Source: Owenweeksia sp048267305 (lineage in GTDB: Bacteria > Bacteroidota > Bacteroidia > Flavobacteriales > Schleiferiaceae). From it: a stretch of DNA of 64,000 nt. Positions 33,688 to 44,194 of this stretch are shown one piece after another. The notes below the pieces were generated by a model. It saw only the letters and a program-made list of their open reading frames with translations. It did not search any database and had not been told where the DNA came from. Both the position numbers and the translations under genes were made by a program. The stretch is taken from positions 62,001 through 126,000 of the forward strand of contig JBLWXT010000001.1 in NCBI GenBank assembly GCA_048267305.1, written 5' to 3'. Positions within the stretch are counted from its first letter, which is position 1, and each line of letters opens with the position of its first letter.

Positions 33688-36579
33688 ATGCCTTCAAACT
33701 ATTTTTTTACGGACCCCTCTTCGCTGGATCAAAACCAAACGGCAGATAAAGCTTTTGGTCCAGCCCCTCAAAATTTAAACACTCAATATAGGGTTTGCTC
33801 TTTGCATACCGCTACTAATGATCCCAAAGCTATAGCGATAAATGATGGTACCGTTGCGGTTCAAAGGATCACAGGAAGTATGCCAGCCTTAGTGAACATA
33901 ATTTTGAAGCCAACTTCTCAGGGAAGTATTGACGGGTTTAGGATAAAGTATTTTATCTATCGTGGTATACGCGCAGACAGCCTTTTGGGTTCGGCCTCTA
34001 TTGTTGCAACATCTACTCAAAACGACCTTACAGAGTCTATTTGGAATAGCCAAGCCGCTCATAACAACCGCAGTGGAGATACGGGGGAGCCACCAGAGGA
34101 TATCTTAGGTTTACAACATCAATCGCTGCCGGATACCGACTCGGTGGACAAGCTCTTCTACGATGGTTCTACCAATTTTTGCCGTCCTTATGTTTTCGCT
34201 GGGTGGCACATTGGTACTTTTGACAGTACCGAATTCGGTATTCAAGTGGTTATCGAAAATTATCATTCCGATTTTGATCTTGGAAAAGTTCGCCAACTTG
34301 ATCACATTATTACCGCACCAGCTTATCCAAGTAGTGGCAATTCTAAAGATCAATTTGAAAACAAAGTGATCCGTGAAGCCATATTGAGTTACATTGACCC
34401 TGCAGCATTTTATGGTTTGAGCTATTTTCAAGGTGTTTTAGCAACAGAAGGTGGGGCTGTAACAAATTATGCCGAGTCTTCCATTTATGAGAATCTGCTT
34501 ACCGATTCTGCGAATAACGTAATAAGATTTAATAATTATAGAACGCTTTATATAGACTTGAGAATAGATTCAGGAGTTTCAAAAAGTTTCTTTGAACAAG
34601 ACTGTCAATATATTTTAGATGATTTTCAATTTGAAGGAGAAGTTAGCTCAATAACTAAAGATTTTGGTTTAGACTTTTGGCCAATTCTGATTATCAACGA
34701 CCTAGACCACCCTTCAGCTGGAGCATTACCTCAACAAACTGTGACTGGATTGTCCTTTCTTTACCCAACTAAAACTGATGTGGCCACAAGAGTGTTATTT
34801 TTAGCGACTGGATTTAAGTGGCAGAATATTGAGAAGGAATTAATTCAACATCCTCTAAATGAAAGCAGAATAATAACTTCTCCGGAGATCAGTAATTTTT
34901 CAACTTCCCCGCCCTTGACGTCAATCAATGATGCAAAGTGGCTAATTGGCATACCCTATAACGGTGGTTTAAGCGCCTTTTATCTCAAGCTACAATCGTT
35001 TGAAGAATCGGGTTTGTACGCTAGTTTAAACTTCACACCGGAGAATCATTTGGGAAGCATTTTTATAGTTCCCCCTATAGAACAATCGGTTTCTTCGGGT
35101 GAAACATATATTGAAAAAACAGGTCATCTACAATATATCGAACGTCCTGATGACAACTTTAAAGCAATTTATGAGCTTGGAATAGCCTGGGAAGAAAATC
35201 GCGTGATATTTTTTGCGATGCCTATTTCTATTAAGAATTCAAAAACAGGATATGATATTCCCATACCCTTTGATGAAAGTTTATATCCTTATGATAGTTT
35301 TTATGCAATTGCCGAGCAATGGCTTAAAGGAATTAAACTCGCCAAACACAAATTAAGTTTAAACTCTGGAGATATTGAAATACTGAGGTATCAAGAAGAA
35401 CTTTTTACTGATTATTGGGAAAGTAGTGAAAGGGACATGCTCAGTATATCAATGACAAGGGTGGAGTATCAGGGTTTAATAACTCGTATTAGTAGTAATA
35501 ATTATGATTCTGCAATACACCCTATCTTTTTAACTTTTAGTCAGGTTGTAGGAAATGACAACAATAGTGTGGATTACTACAATGCTAACTTAAAATTTAA
35601 GGGTCTTATAGATGACCAGATTTCAACAATACAGATTGGTAAAATGAGCACTGGTAGCGATTTTTATTCCATTGACCAGTATATTTATTCTTCTGATGGG
35701 GCAACAAATGAGGAAGGAGTAAGCCTTAGTCCGATTTCAGAATTGTATGAAATAGAGGTTGAAGGAGCATTGACTACAGCCTTAAACAATAATGGTTTTG
35801 GAGATATTTTTAATAACCTTGAGCAAATTGAACCCTTTAAAGAAAAAGTAAGAGGAATTTGTCGGGCCGCTAAAACAGTTAAATTAAAATTTGGCATCGC
35901 TGACATTTTTACTAAATATGGCAGTCAAGCATCTGGTGTCACAGTACCCCCCGGGCTATATGGGGTTCCCAATGACACTGTTGTAATTGAGTTAGATCAA
36001 AACTATGTAAACCGCACTACAGAAGTTTCCGTAATCTCAACCATTGTGCATGAATTAATGCACGGGGTAGTGAATTTTTTACTGATTGACTCCCGTGTAT
36101 ATGACCCTGTGGCAACAACAACTAATTATACAAAGCTTGCAGCAGTACTTCCTAGCTTATACGAGTGGTATATAATTTTTGGTGACGAAGATAGATACAT
36201 CATAAATCCTGAAAGAAACTGGGAGCATAACTACATGGCTGCTGTACAACGCTATGATATTGTAACCATCCTTAAAGAATATAACAATATCGATCCATTT
36301 GTTATAAGTGGATCCTCAGTCACTTATACCGATATTTTTAATGGTGGTGCATTGAAAACAGTTTCCTTTTCAACCGAAGATTTCATACAAGCAAATTCAT
36401 GGGGTGGTTTATACCGCACTCGAGCATGGCGTCAATTTGGACAAAAAAACCACGAGAAAATACAGGTATATCTATGTATAGATTACATACAAGATAATAA
36501 AAGTAGACTAAGCTTCTATGGACCCAGCAGCCCCACTACTATATCTTTATATTCCACGTATAGCCTAAGCGATTTCTAA
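33688..36579 (+). CDS. Large unknown protein with HEXXH metalloprotease motif
   Basis: 963 residues, first gene of a compact AT-rich operon. There is no signal peptide (MPSNYFFTDPSSLDQNQ). The N-terminal half is beta-rich (IDGFRIKYFIYRGIRADSLL, PYVFAGWHIGTFDSTEFGIQVVIENY). Near residue 788 it has TIVHELMHGVVNFLL, an HEXXH zinc-protease motif, followed by YEWYIIFGDEDRY and NWEHNYMAAV, where a third ligand could lie. I know of no named family; the N-terminal pattern appears shared with other large Bacteroidota proteins (recollection, uncertain). The next gene follows after 7 bp. A zinc-dependent toxin or processing enzyme is possible, not shown. Confidence 0.75.
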   Translation: MPSNYFFTDPSSLDQNQTADKAFGPAPQNLNTQYRVCSLHTATNDPKAIAINDGTVAVQRITGSMPALVNIILKPTSQGSIDGFRIKYFIYRGIRADSLLGSASIVATSTQNDLTESIWNSQAAHNNRSGDTGEPPEDILGLQHQSLPDTDSVDKLFYDGSTNFCRPYVFAGWHIGTFDSTEFGIQVVIENYHSDFDLGKVRQLDHIITAPAYPSSGNSKDQFENKVIREAILSYIDPAAFYGLSYFQGVLATEGGAVTNYAESSIYENLLTDSANNVIRFNNYRTLYIDLRIDSGVSKSFFEQDCQYILDDFQFEGEVSSITKDFGLDFWPILIINDLDHPSAGALPQQTVTGLSFLYPTKTDVATRVLFLATGFKWQNIEKELIQHPLNESRIITSPEISNFSTSPPLTSINDAKWLIGIPYNGGLSAFYLKLQSFEESGLYASLNFTPENHLGSIFIVPPIEQSVSSGETYIEKTGHLQYIERPDDNFKAIYELGIAWEENRVIFFAMPISIKNSKTGYDIPIPFDESLYPYDSFYAIAEQWLKGIKLAKHKLSLNSGDIEILRYQEELFTDYWESSERDMLSISMTRVEYQGLITRISSNNYDSAIHPIFLTFSQVVGNDNNSVDYYNANLKFKGLIDDQISTIQIGKMSTGSDFYSIDQYIYSSDGATNEEGVSLSPISELYEIEVEGALTTALNNNGFGDIFNNLEQIEPFKEKVRGICRAAKTVKLKFGIADIFTKYGSQASGVTVPPGLYGVPNDTVVIELDQNYVNRTTEVSVISTIVHELMHGVVNFLLIDSRVYDPVATTTNYTKLAAVLPSLYEWYIIFGDEDRYIINPERNWEHNYMAAVQRYDIVTILKEYNNIDPFVISGSSVTYTDIFNGGALKTVSFSTEDFIQANSWGGLYRTRAWRQFGQKNHEKIQVYLCIDYIQDNKSRLSFYGPSSPTTISLYSTYSLSDF

Positions 36580-36586
36580 AAAAATT

Positions 36587-37882
36587 ATGCTTAATAAATG
36601 TCAATATATCGCAATAATATTTTTACTATGTAAACTGAGCTTCGCACAAGAAATATATATTTATAATCTTCAAGTTTCTATAGATACGATTCTAAATACA
36701 AATTATTTTCAACAAAGTGGAGTTTGTCAAAAGAGTTCGTACAAAGCATTTGTAAGTGATTCCATATCTACTTCAGAAATAGCTATTAGTTTAAAACAGC
36801 ATAGCATAACCAGCGACAAATTGCCCAATGAGGACTCACTAAAGACCGATCAACTAAAGAAGCCCATTGACATTAATAATATGAAAGTTCACTTAAAAGC
36901 GGAATTAAATTATCTCTTTTACTGGAATAAAGAGTATATCTATAGCTTTGTTTATGAAAAAATAGACACAATTACAAATCTAGAAGGTCGGAATTTACTT
37001 ATTGATGATACGGTTTTCAATAATTTCAAAGACTATATTTGCTCATCCGAATTTTGCGTTTGCCAGCCTAATGAAAAGTATACTACTACGCTCTTGATAG
37101 ACAGCTTTTCGTTCAGTAAAGATCTTAATAACTATATAGATTATAGAAGTATTGGAGAAGGGATATATTGGATATTCAATAGAAGCGACAGCGATCCCCA
37201 TTTTTTGATAGTTGATCAAGATGGTAATAAACTTTTAATAAATCCTATAAAATATTGGATACACATGAATGCTCTAAAGGCCTCGTCTTTTAAAAAAAAG
37301 AGCTATGGCTACGGGTTGATTTTCGAAAATTATAAAGAAATATATGATAATCGCCCATTAATAAAATATCTACATGAAAATCTTTTTTATTTGATAGCTG
37401 AAGGTACCTCATATAATGCAATCAAAAAATCAAGAAAATGGAAAAAGCTTCTAGATTTTCATGCATTTGGGAATTTTAAATGCATGCTTCCCAATACTTT
37501 TATTCCTTCAAAAAATATTTTTATAGTCCCCGAAATCTCTGGTTATGCGAAAGAAAAATTAGAAGAAGGGCCATTCCCTTTGTTGAACCCAAATGATACA
37601 GCGCTTTCAATACAGTCCATAGGCTCGCTCAGACTCCCCCCATTTCAACTTCTTAAAAAGATAGGTTGCACAGCGGTCTTTTCAATACACGTAAGAGAAA
37701 TAGAGAGGTATTATCCTCATCTAAAATGGAGAAGTGACTTTAAGAATGAATTAATACCCTCCAATAGTGTGAATAACCTTAAGTATCTGCCGGGTATTTA
37801 CTTCCTCCCTGATTATTTAAAGGTTGAGAGCATTAATGGCTTGAGTCAGGAAGAATTTATTAAGAATCAATGTAAAAACTAA
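36587..37882 (+). CDS. Exported hypothetical protein of the giant-protein operon
   Basis: 431 residues, very AT-rich. The signal peptide (MLNKCQYIAIIFLLCKLSFAQ) makes it the only Sec-exported member of the first four genes. The rest has four to six Cys (e.g. SEFCVCQPNE), many Lys/Ile/Tyr, and no motif I recognise. It is 7 bp downstream of the HEXXH-protein gene and 4 bp upstream of the 2101-residue protein gene, so it belongs to the same transcript. A chaperone, anchor or transport role for its partners is a guess from position only. Confidence 0.7.
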   Translation: MLNKCQYIAIIFLLCKLSFAQEIYIYNLQVSIDTILNTNYFQQSGVCQKSSYKAFVSDSISTSEIAISLKQHSITSDKLPNEDSLKTDQLKKPIDINNMKVHLKAELNYLFYWNKEYIYSFVYEKIDTITNLEGRNLLIDDTVFNNFKDYICSSEFCVCQPNEKYTTTLLIDSFSFSKDLNNYIDYRSIGEGIYWIFNRSDSDPHFLIVDQDGNKLLINPIKYWIHMNALKASSFKKKSYGYGLIFENYKEIYDNRPLIKYLHENLFYLIAEGTSYNAIKKSRKWKKLLDFHAFGNFKCMLPNTFIPSKNIFIVPEISGYAKEKLEEGPFPLLNPNDTALSIQSIGSLRLPPFQLLKKIGCTAVFSIHVREIERYYPHLKWRSDFKNELIPSNSVNNLKYLPGIYFLPDYLKVESINGLSQEEFIKNQCKN

Positions 37883-37886
37883 GGTT

Positions 37887-40800
37887 ATGCCAACACCCGC
37901 CATTCGTCAATACCCGCCCTTAAGTGCTTACATTAGTGCTGATAAATTACCTGAGTTCCTCAGTGGACTAATGGATTCTGTCAGTGGTTTTTTGAATACA
38001 ATATTTGTCAAAAATTACAGATTATCAAAAAGTATAGATGGGGCAACTACTACTGGCAGTCTAAGTTTAGTTCTATATGACACTCTTAGCTGGGAATTGG
38101 CAGATACAGGTTTTAAAATAACACTTAATCCCTCAGAAAACGCTATTTCGGGGGTAACAGAAATTTCTTTTCAATTTATTTTTCAAAATGAATTTTTGCA
38201 GCTAACTGGATCAAGTAACGCCAACAGTTTTTCATTTTCAGAGGATGCCTTTTTCGAAAATGCAGAGCATCTTACGGGTACTTCTTTGGAGGAGCTTTTT
38301 AAGAGAAGCGTGGAAATAAAGACTTTGGATGGACAGGTCGCTTCTGTGGTAGCGGACATAAATTCATTCTATTCACTTAGCCCTGTGCTTAGTGTTCCAA
38401 ACAATGGAAACGTTGAGGACGACATTACCGACCTTATAATTAATATCAACGCCCTATCTTATTTTTCCACCGTTGGAAAGGACGCTAGGGATGTTTTATT
38501 TGAGGTTTATTATGAAAACTCAGGAATATCCAAAGAGCAGAATCTGAACACTTTCTTCTATGGAAAACTAAGGTTGACGCCAAAGGACACCATGAAACGA
38601 ATGGTTGTTCCAAAAATTAAAGCTCTAGTTAATTTAGGTATAGGTTTGGAGTTTCCAAGAACAGTACTTGTCCCCTTAGATGGTTCAGGTGAAGTCATAG
38701 CTGATACAAATGTCCGATCCACTCTAGTGTTTGCCAAAGGCAATCTACTATTTGAAAATTTTGATAGTTTTAAATATATAGATAATCCAGGTGCTTCTCT
38801 TTCTCATGTTTCACAAATTGGGAATACTGGATTAACACTGACCCTTACTGGTGTGAAATTAGACCTAAGTGCCAGCACCAACATACCGGAAGCCACAGCG
38901 GCTGGTTATGGACCTGAATTTAAAGGAGTCTTTGTCCAACTTGCGGCCATTGGACTGCCTAAACTTTTTAGTGACGATCCTGGTAACCAAAATCCTGCGG
39001 GCATCAAATTAGAAGGCACGAACCTTCTAATTGGTACAGGAGGATTTTCCGGAAAAGTGGGGCTGGTTACTACTGGAGCGCCTCTGTATAAAAAGATCGG
39101 TGATTTCGGAATTGGGTTCAATTCCTTTGATGTCACCTTCCTCCAAAACTCCATTACTGGTTCTTCAATCGATGGCTTTTTAACCATTCCTGGTTTTAAA
39201 AAGAATAACACCAATGCAGACGCAGTCATTGGAATTAAGGCAGCTTTTGATACCGGAGGCAATTTTAAAATAACCGCAAATACATCTCAGCTGCTTGACA
39301 AGATTGGGCTTAAAGATGTGTTCACTGTATCAGTGAAGAGCTTAGCTGTAGCGAAACTCGCATCACGTTTTTATGTAGAAGTGAGCGGAACCGTTGATAT
39401 AGTGGCCTCTGTGTCGTTTGCTGAGAATATTCTCCCAAAGGGTATAAAGGTTGATCGACTTAGAATATGGGATGACGGCAGCTTTGAATTTGTGGGGGGT
39501 GTTGTATTCCCCACCAAACCAGTCCACATCAAATTAGGCCCCGTGGAGATTGATGTGACTTCCATCAGTTTTGGGACCGAGGAGAGATCAGGAAGGAAAT
39601 ACGCATACTTTGGCTTTGATGCGGCATTGAAAGTTGATCCGGGAGGTGTGGAAGCAAGAGGGAATGGAATTAAGTTCTATTTCTCAATTGATGGGGGAGC
39701 TTTAGACACTTTCTTCAGGATTGAGGGTATAGGCATTGACATCATTCTACCAGGAAGTTCCTCTGCAAGTTCAGCCGCTTTAATCCTCAAGGGCTTCCTA
39801 TCTGTTACGGACTCTCCTTCGGGCGGTGAGTCCTATGTAGGTTCAATAAGTGCGGAATTACCCCAGATTGGCATTAGGGCTTCTGTAGCCATGGCCTACA
39901 CACCAAGTTTACCTGCTTTTGCAGTTGATATGTCATTGTCGTTACCAGCACCTATTCCACTTGGGCCAACGGGACTTGGTATTTATGCGTTTAGAGGTTT
40001 GATTGGTCAAAGATATGTTGCCAATAAACAAAAGGTGAACTTGGATGAAGAGGCTTCCTGGTTTGATTATTACAAAACCCCTCCTTTAGGAGTATCACTG
40101 CCGAAGTTTGAGGCAGAACCTGGTTTTTCCTTGGGTGCCGGAGTACAGGTGGGAACAGCTACCGATGGCGGAAAGACGTTTAATGCCAATGTATTCTTCT
40201 TGTTATCATTACCAAAAGTCTTTTTGCTGGAGGGCCGTGGGGCACTCCTTAAGCAAAGAGCTGGTTTGGACGCGACAGACGAACCTCCATTTTATGCGAT
40301 GCTGGCGATCAGCCCTGATTCTGTGGAGGCTGGTTTTGGGGTCAACTTAAATTTCCCGGAAAGTGGAGAGATAGCCAAAATTCAAGGCAGTATTGAGCTG
40401 GCCTTTTTCTTTAAAAACGCCAGTGCATGGTATGTGAATGTTGGTCGGGAAACGCCTGATGAAAAAAGGGTACAGGCAGAAATCTTGACCCTGTTCCAAG
40501 CTTATTTCTTCATGATGTTCAGCAATTCCGGCATCCGTGCGGGTGCAGGGGCCAGTTGGAGTTTTGATAAAAAATACGGGCCAGTTGGTGTTTCAGCCGG
40601 AGCTTCGCTGGATATGAGAGGCTTTATTAATTTCAGCCCTACTCAGCTGGGTGGTTCCATTGCGGCAGCGGCTCATCTTAAAGTTAAAGTATTTGGTTTC
40701 GGCTTTGGGTTTGAGCTTGGTGCGGGACTTTCCGCAGAAGCCCCCAAACCATTCATCGTGGCCGGTTATTTCTATTTAAAGATTGAACTCCCATGGCCAT

Positions 40801-43800
40801 TTAAAGACATTAGCTTAAGTCTTGACTTCGTATGGGCTTTCAATAAATCCTACAACTTAGAAGAAGTTATCCTATACAATATTGAGGATGCTGCCAAGGC
40901 TATCAATATACTGACAGGTGAAACATTCCAATTGTCAATTACCGATAGTTTACCTGCAAACCCGGAAATCTTCAATGAGACAATTATACCACTTGATAGT
41001 TATATTGATGTTGAGTTCTTAAAGCCTGTTAAACCATCAAGCCATCAGTCACTTGACAAGATAGGTGGAATTTATGGTAGCCCTAAACACACTGAACTGG
41101 TACCTCCTAAAAAAGGGAAGCAACAGCAAGTAAAACACGAATTTACATTAGAGCAATTTGAGATATACTCATGGAACCCTCAGACAAGCTCCTGGGATCC
41201 GTATGATGTTTATAGAGCCATGTTGCCTGGAGAGGGAGAACCCGCTCACCCAGACCTAACGGCTCAGGAAGAAAGTGTACTGGATAACCTGAAGTATGGA
41301 TTCTGGCAATCCTTACGCCCCAATCATTACCAAAGGATTAGAGTGCTGGGACAAACGCCATTTTCATTTATGGAGCAAATGACCGGGGAGAATCCGGCAG
41401 AGGATTTTGGGTTTGATACAGAGGGTATTTTTTGTGAGCACGAGGTTTTACCACCCACCTGTGTCAACTTTGATTTACCAGGAGCATACGGATTTAAAGC
41501 CTTTGAAAGTGGGACAGTAAAGGGAACTGTGTTTTATATTGAATCCGAGGATGCCGATAAGGTCGCAAAGCCTGAGTTTGGTTTTAACGAGGCACTGCGA
41601 CTGAAATCCGGCAATTTCTTACGAATTGACTTTGACGAAACCGTTCTGGAGACCTCCCTAAAACTGTCCACTTTAAATGATAAGGATGTGGTTGTACGAT
41701 ATTATGCCCAAAGTCCGGATGGCGTGGATTACAATGGTTTACAAAAATACCAATGGACTGAGGTACATTCTAAAACCCTTGGCCCTGTCCAGTTGAGCAG
41801 CGCAGTTGATTATAATGATTCAAACGGTATTGACCGGATTATTGTTGAAGCGCCTTCTTGTGAAAAGGAGATATGTAATGTAGCCACGGAAGGGCATTAT
41901 CTTTTTTACGTTCTGCAAAAAATGCTAGCTGATGGTTTTCTGGATCAAGGAAGTGGAACACTTTCCCAGTCACCCTACCCTACATACTTATCAGTCCTTT
42001 TCCCTACGATCTCTGTTAGCAGCATAAGTTATACCACAGAAACCTTGGATGGCCTAAATTTCCAAGGTTTTCTGAGTTCAGAAGCCACCGGCACCTGTTT
42101 GCTCAATATAACTATAGTTAATCCTCCTGAATTTAACGACTCCTATATAAATGTGACCCAACTCATAAACCCTAGGCCTAATCCTGCAGCTACCTCAAGG
42201 AATGAAATGTTGATAGATGCTGTGATAGGAGAAACCTTGGTTACTCTTAAAGTTGAGTCATGCCTTGAACTGGTTTCTTGTACTTTAATCGAAGACCGAT
42301 GTCAGCTCAGTCCTAATGATGACTACCTGGATATGTTTGAGTTAATGATCAACAATCTGATCAGCGAAGGCCTTTTGTTCAGAGAAGGACAAGGGGGTAG
42401 TGCTCAGCTTAGCGAAGGCCTATTCCCTTTAGAACTATGTAATTTGCTTTACGAAGACGGAATCAATTGTGAGGAAGAATTAATGTACCTCAAGTTCACC
42501 CATCCCACTTCCGGTGATATTTGTAATGTTCAGGCAGGGTATTTTGTGGCTGAAACTTTTCTAAACTCAGAGCCTGTCAATGGTTGCTATTTTGCCTTTG
42601 ACCTTCCTGAAGGATATAGCCTCAACCAGGTGAATTCAATTTCAAATATTCAAGTGGATCCAATAGTTCCAAACCCCTCTTTACATACAAGGTCAGATGG
42701 GCAGGATAGTTTTGTTACAAGTGAGATATATCACTTTACATGTACCGTCATGATTGATGGGATAGCGATAACCTTAAGGGGAAGCACTTGTTTTCCCATT
42801 TTTCAGTGCGTGGATCAATGCAGTACATTTTTACATGAACTATGTTTCCTCAGAGAACAAGATGTTGTTTACAATGCAAACATTCCCTCCCAAACGGCTA
42901 TAAATTCACAAAATCAAGCTGTTCAAGAGGCGGTCACCAATACTATTATTCCGATTTGGAGGCCATATACAACCTATGCTATTTTAGCCAAAACCAGGGA
43001 CAAGTTAAGTGGGCCGGACTCCAGAACCTATGATCGACAATTTGTATTGGGCTTTAATACCAATGGCCCAATGGGTTATTTTCACCATGTCCACCCACCA
43101 TACGCTGGCCTGTCCATGAATGAAAAAGAACAGATCAAACTCAAGGATTTGAAGTTTTATCTGGACTATGATAAATCCTATCCCAGTCCCAGTGGTAATG
43201 TCCTGAATGCCAAGCCTCTTTATTATACTGGCCCAGAGATAAATATTTTTTATGTAATGAACTACCTGACAGCCATGTACAATCGTTGGTCTGAATACAA
43301 TGGCAATGACCCGGTAGATGCCCAGATGAGTGTGGATATATATGATCCACGCCCTGCCGCTTCGGTCAAGACACCTTTGGGAATTGAGAATTTTAAAAAG
43401 GTACAAACCAACACGACCCCAATATCCATAGGGGCCCAAATGATGAGCAGTTTGAGCGAAAATGGTGATCCATGTGAAGGTTTGGGTGAAATTAATCCGC
43501 CTGAATTTAAAATATCAGTTTCACCCACAGGACTCCAACCGGAAAAAATGTACTCAGTGGTGATTACCTCTCACATTGAGGGTCAAACCCCTGATCCGGC
43601 AGAAATTTTCAGGTTTAACTTTCAAACATCCAGGTATGGATCATTTCAGGAACATATTTCTTCTTTTGACCTTGGGGGTGGTATAAAGGCGCAATATAAT
43701 TTAGAAATAGAAAGCCTTACACCTGATATAAAGGGTACTGTTCAAGGTATTTTGGACAACACTCTTTTACCGGACAATGCATTACATGAAAATTATGCCA

Positions 43801-44192
43801 ATGACTTTGAAAAATTGGTAACAGGTGTGTTGAAATTATCCGTGGATGGACTGCCTTTGTCCAATACCCCTCCAGCTACTGGATTGGAAGTGAATATAGT
43901 ACGCGGTGTCAACCAAGAGATCAACGGCATCTGGATCCGATCAACAGAACCCTTAAATGACCCAAGGTTGCCCATACAGGAACGGGGCAATACTACCTCA
44001 ATCCAGGTTGATGGCGGGGCCTTAGGCAATGTGAAAACCATTCATTCAAAAGACATGTCTGAAATTTTTATAACCACAGCCTCCACCACTGTTCCACAAG
44101 GCTCTTATTCCATCGATTTGGATTACCTTTTGTATGACGGGCAGGCATATATGTCCGAAGCTTCTTCCACCCTCACTTTTACAATTGCATAG
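37887..44192 (+). CDS. Giant beta-rich protein, 2101 residues
   Basis: There is no signal peptide (MPTPAIRQYPPLSAYISADK). The first ~1000 residues are long beta-strand and Gly/Ala-rich segments such as GIRASVAMAYTPSLPAFAV and PLGPTGLGIYAFRGLIGQRY, reminiscent of DUF6603-type giant proteins (tentative). The middle (about 1325-1660) has two Cys-paired repeat units: CNVATEGHYLFYVLQKML / CQLSPNDDYLDMFELMI and VTLKVESCLELVSC / ITLRGSTCFPIFQC. The C-terminal third holds WRPYTTYAILAKTRD and an NVLNAKPLYYTGPEINIFYV block, then Ig-like strands. It starts 4 bp after the exported-protein gene and ends 2 bp before the next giant gene. Role unknown; a secreted structural or toxin component is conceivable. 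Confidence 0.8.
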   Translation: MPTPAIRQYPPLSAYISADKLPEFLSGLMDSVSGFLNTIFVKNYRLSKSIDGATTTGSLSLVLYDTLSWELADTGFKITLNPSENAISGVTEISFQFIFQNEFLQLTGSSNANSFSFSEDAFFENAEHLTGTSLEELFKRSVEIKTLDGQVASVVADINSFYSLSPVLSVPNNGNVEDDITDLIININALSYFSTVGKDARDVLFEVYYENSGISKEQNLNTFFYGKLRLTPKDTMKRMVVPKIKALVNLGIGLEFPRTVLVPLDGSGEVIADTNVRSTLVFAKGNLLFENFDSFKYIDNPGASLSHVSQIGNTGLTLTLTGVKLDLSASTNIPEATAAGYGPEFKGVFVQLAAIGLPKLFSDDPGNQNPAGIKLEGTNLLIGTGGFSGKVGLVTTGAPLYKKIGDFGIGFNSFDVTFLQNSITGSSIDGFLTIPGFKKNNTNADAVIGIKAAFDTGGNFKITANTSQLLDKIGLKDVFTVSVKSLAVAKLASRFYVEVSGTVDIVASVSFAENILPKGIKVDRLRIWDDGSFEFVGGVVFPTKPVHIKLGPVEIDVTSISFGTEERSGRKYAYFGFDAALKVDPGGVEARGNGIKFYFSIDGGALDTFFRIEGIGIDIILPGSSSASSAALILKGFLSVTDSPSGGESYVGSISAELPQIGIRASVAMAYTPSLPAFAVDMSLSLPAPIPLGPTGLGIYAFRGLIGQRYVANKQKVNLDEEASWFDYYKTPPLGVSLPKFEAEPGFSLGAGVQVGTATDGGKTFNANVFFLLSLPKVFLLEGRGALLKQRAGLDATDEPPFYAMLAISPDSVEAGFGVNLNFPESGEIAKIQGSIELAFFFKNASAWYVNVGRETPDEKRVQAEILTLFQAYFFMMFSNSGIRAGAGASWSFDKKYGPVGVSAGASLDMRGFINFSPTQLGGSIAAAAHLKVKVFGFGFGFELGAGLSAEAPKPFIVAGYFYLKIELPWPFKDISLSLDFVWAFNKSYNLEEVILYNIEDAAKAINILTGETFQLSITDSLPANPEIFNETIIPLDSYIDVEFLKPVKPSSHQSLDKIGGIYGSPKHTELVPPKKGKQQQVKHEFTLEQFEIYSWNPQTSSWDPYDVYRAMLPGEGEPAHPDLTAQEESVLDNLKYGFWQSLRPNHYQRIRVLGQTPFSFMEQMTGENPAEDFGFDTEGIFCEHEVLPPTCVNFDLPGAYGFKAFESGTVKGTVFYIESEDADKVAKPEFGFNEALRLKSGNFLRIDFDETVLETSLKLSTLNDKDVVVRYYAQSPDGVDYNGLQKYQWTEVHSKTLGPVQLSSAVDYNDSNGIDRIIVEAPSCEKEICNVATEGHYLFYVLQKMLADGFLDQGSGTLSQSPYPTYLSVLFPTISVSSISYTTETLDGLNFQGFLSSEATGTCLLNITIVNPPEFNDSYINVTQLINPRPNPAATSRNEMLIDAVIGETLVTLKVESCLELVSCTLIEDRCQLSPNDDYLDMFELMINNLISEGLLFREGQGGSAQLSEGLFPLELCNLLYEDGINCEEELMYLKFTHPTSGDICNVQAGYFVAETFLNSEPVNGCYFAFDLPEGYSLNQVNSISNIQVDPIVPNPSLHTRSDGQDSFVTSEIYHFTCTVMIDGIAITLRGSTCFPIFQCVDQCSTFLHELCFLREQDVVYNANIPSQTAINSQNQAVQEAVTNTIIPIWRPYTTYAILAKTRDKLSGPDSRTYDRQFVLGFNTNGPMGYFHHVHPPYAGLSMNEKEQIKLKDLKFYLDYDKSYPSPSGNVLNAKPLYYTGPEINIFYVMNYLTAMYNRWSEYNGNDPVDAQMSVDIYDPRPAASVKTPLGIENFKKVQTNTTPISIGAQMMSSLSENGDPCEGLGEINPPEFKISVSPTGLQPEKMYSVVITSHIEGQTPDPAEIFRFNFQTSRYGSFQEHISSFDLGGGIKAQYNLEIESLTPDIKGTVQGILDNTLLPDNALHENYANDFEKLVTGVLKLSVDGLPLSNTPPATGLEVNIVRGVNQEINGIWIRSTEPLNDPRLPIQERGNTTSIQVDGGALGNVKTIHSKDMSEIFITTASTTVPQGSYSIDLDYLLYDGQAYMSEASSTLTFTIA

Positions 44193-44194
44193 AT

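Noticed and set aside
43005..43439. 144-codon frame antisense to the 2101-aa gene
   Set aside because: Shadow of a long coding gene; similar shadows at 3718-4017, 9435-9995 and 61692-62153 were dismissed for the same reason.
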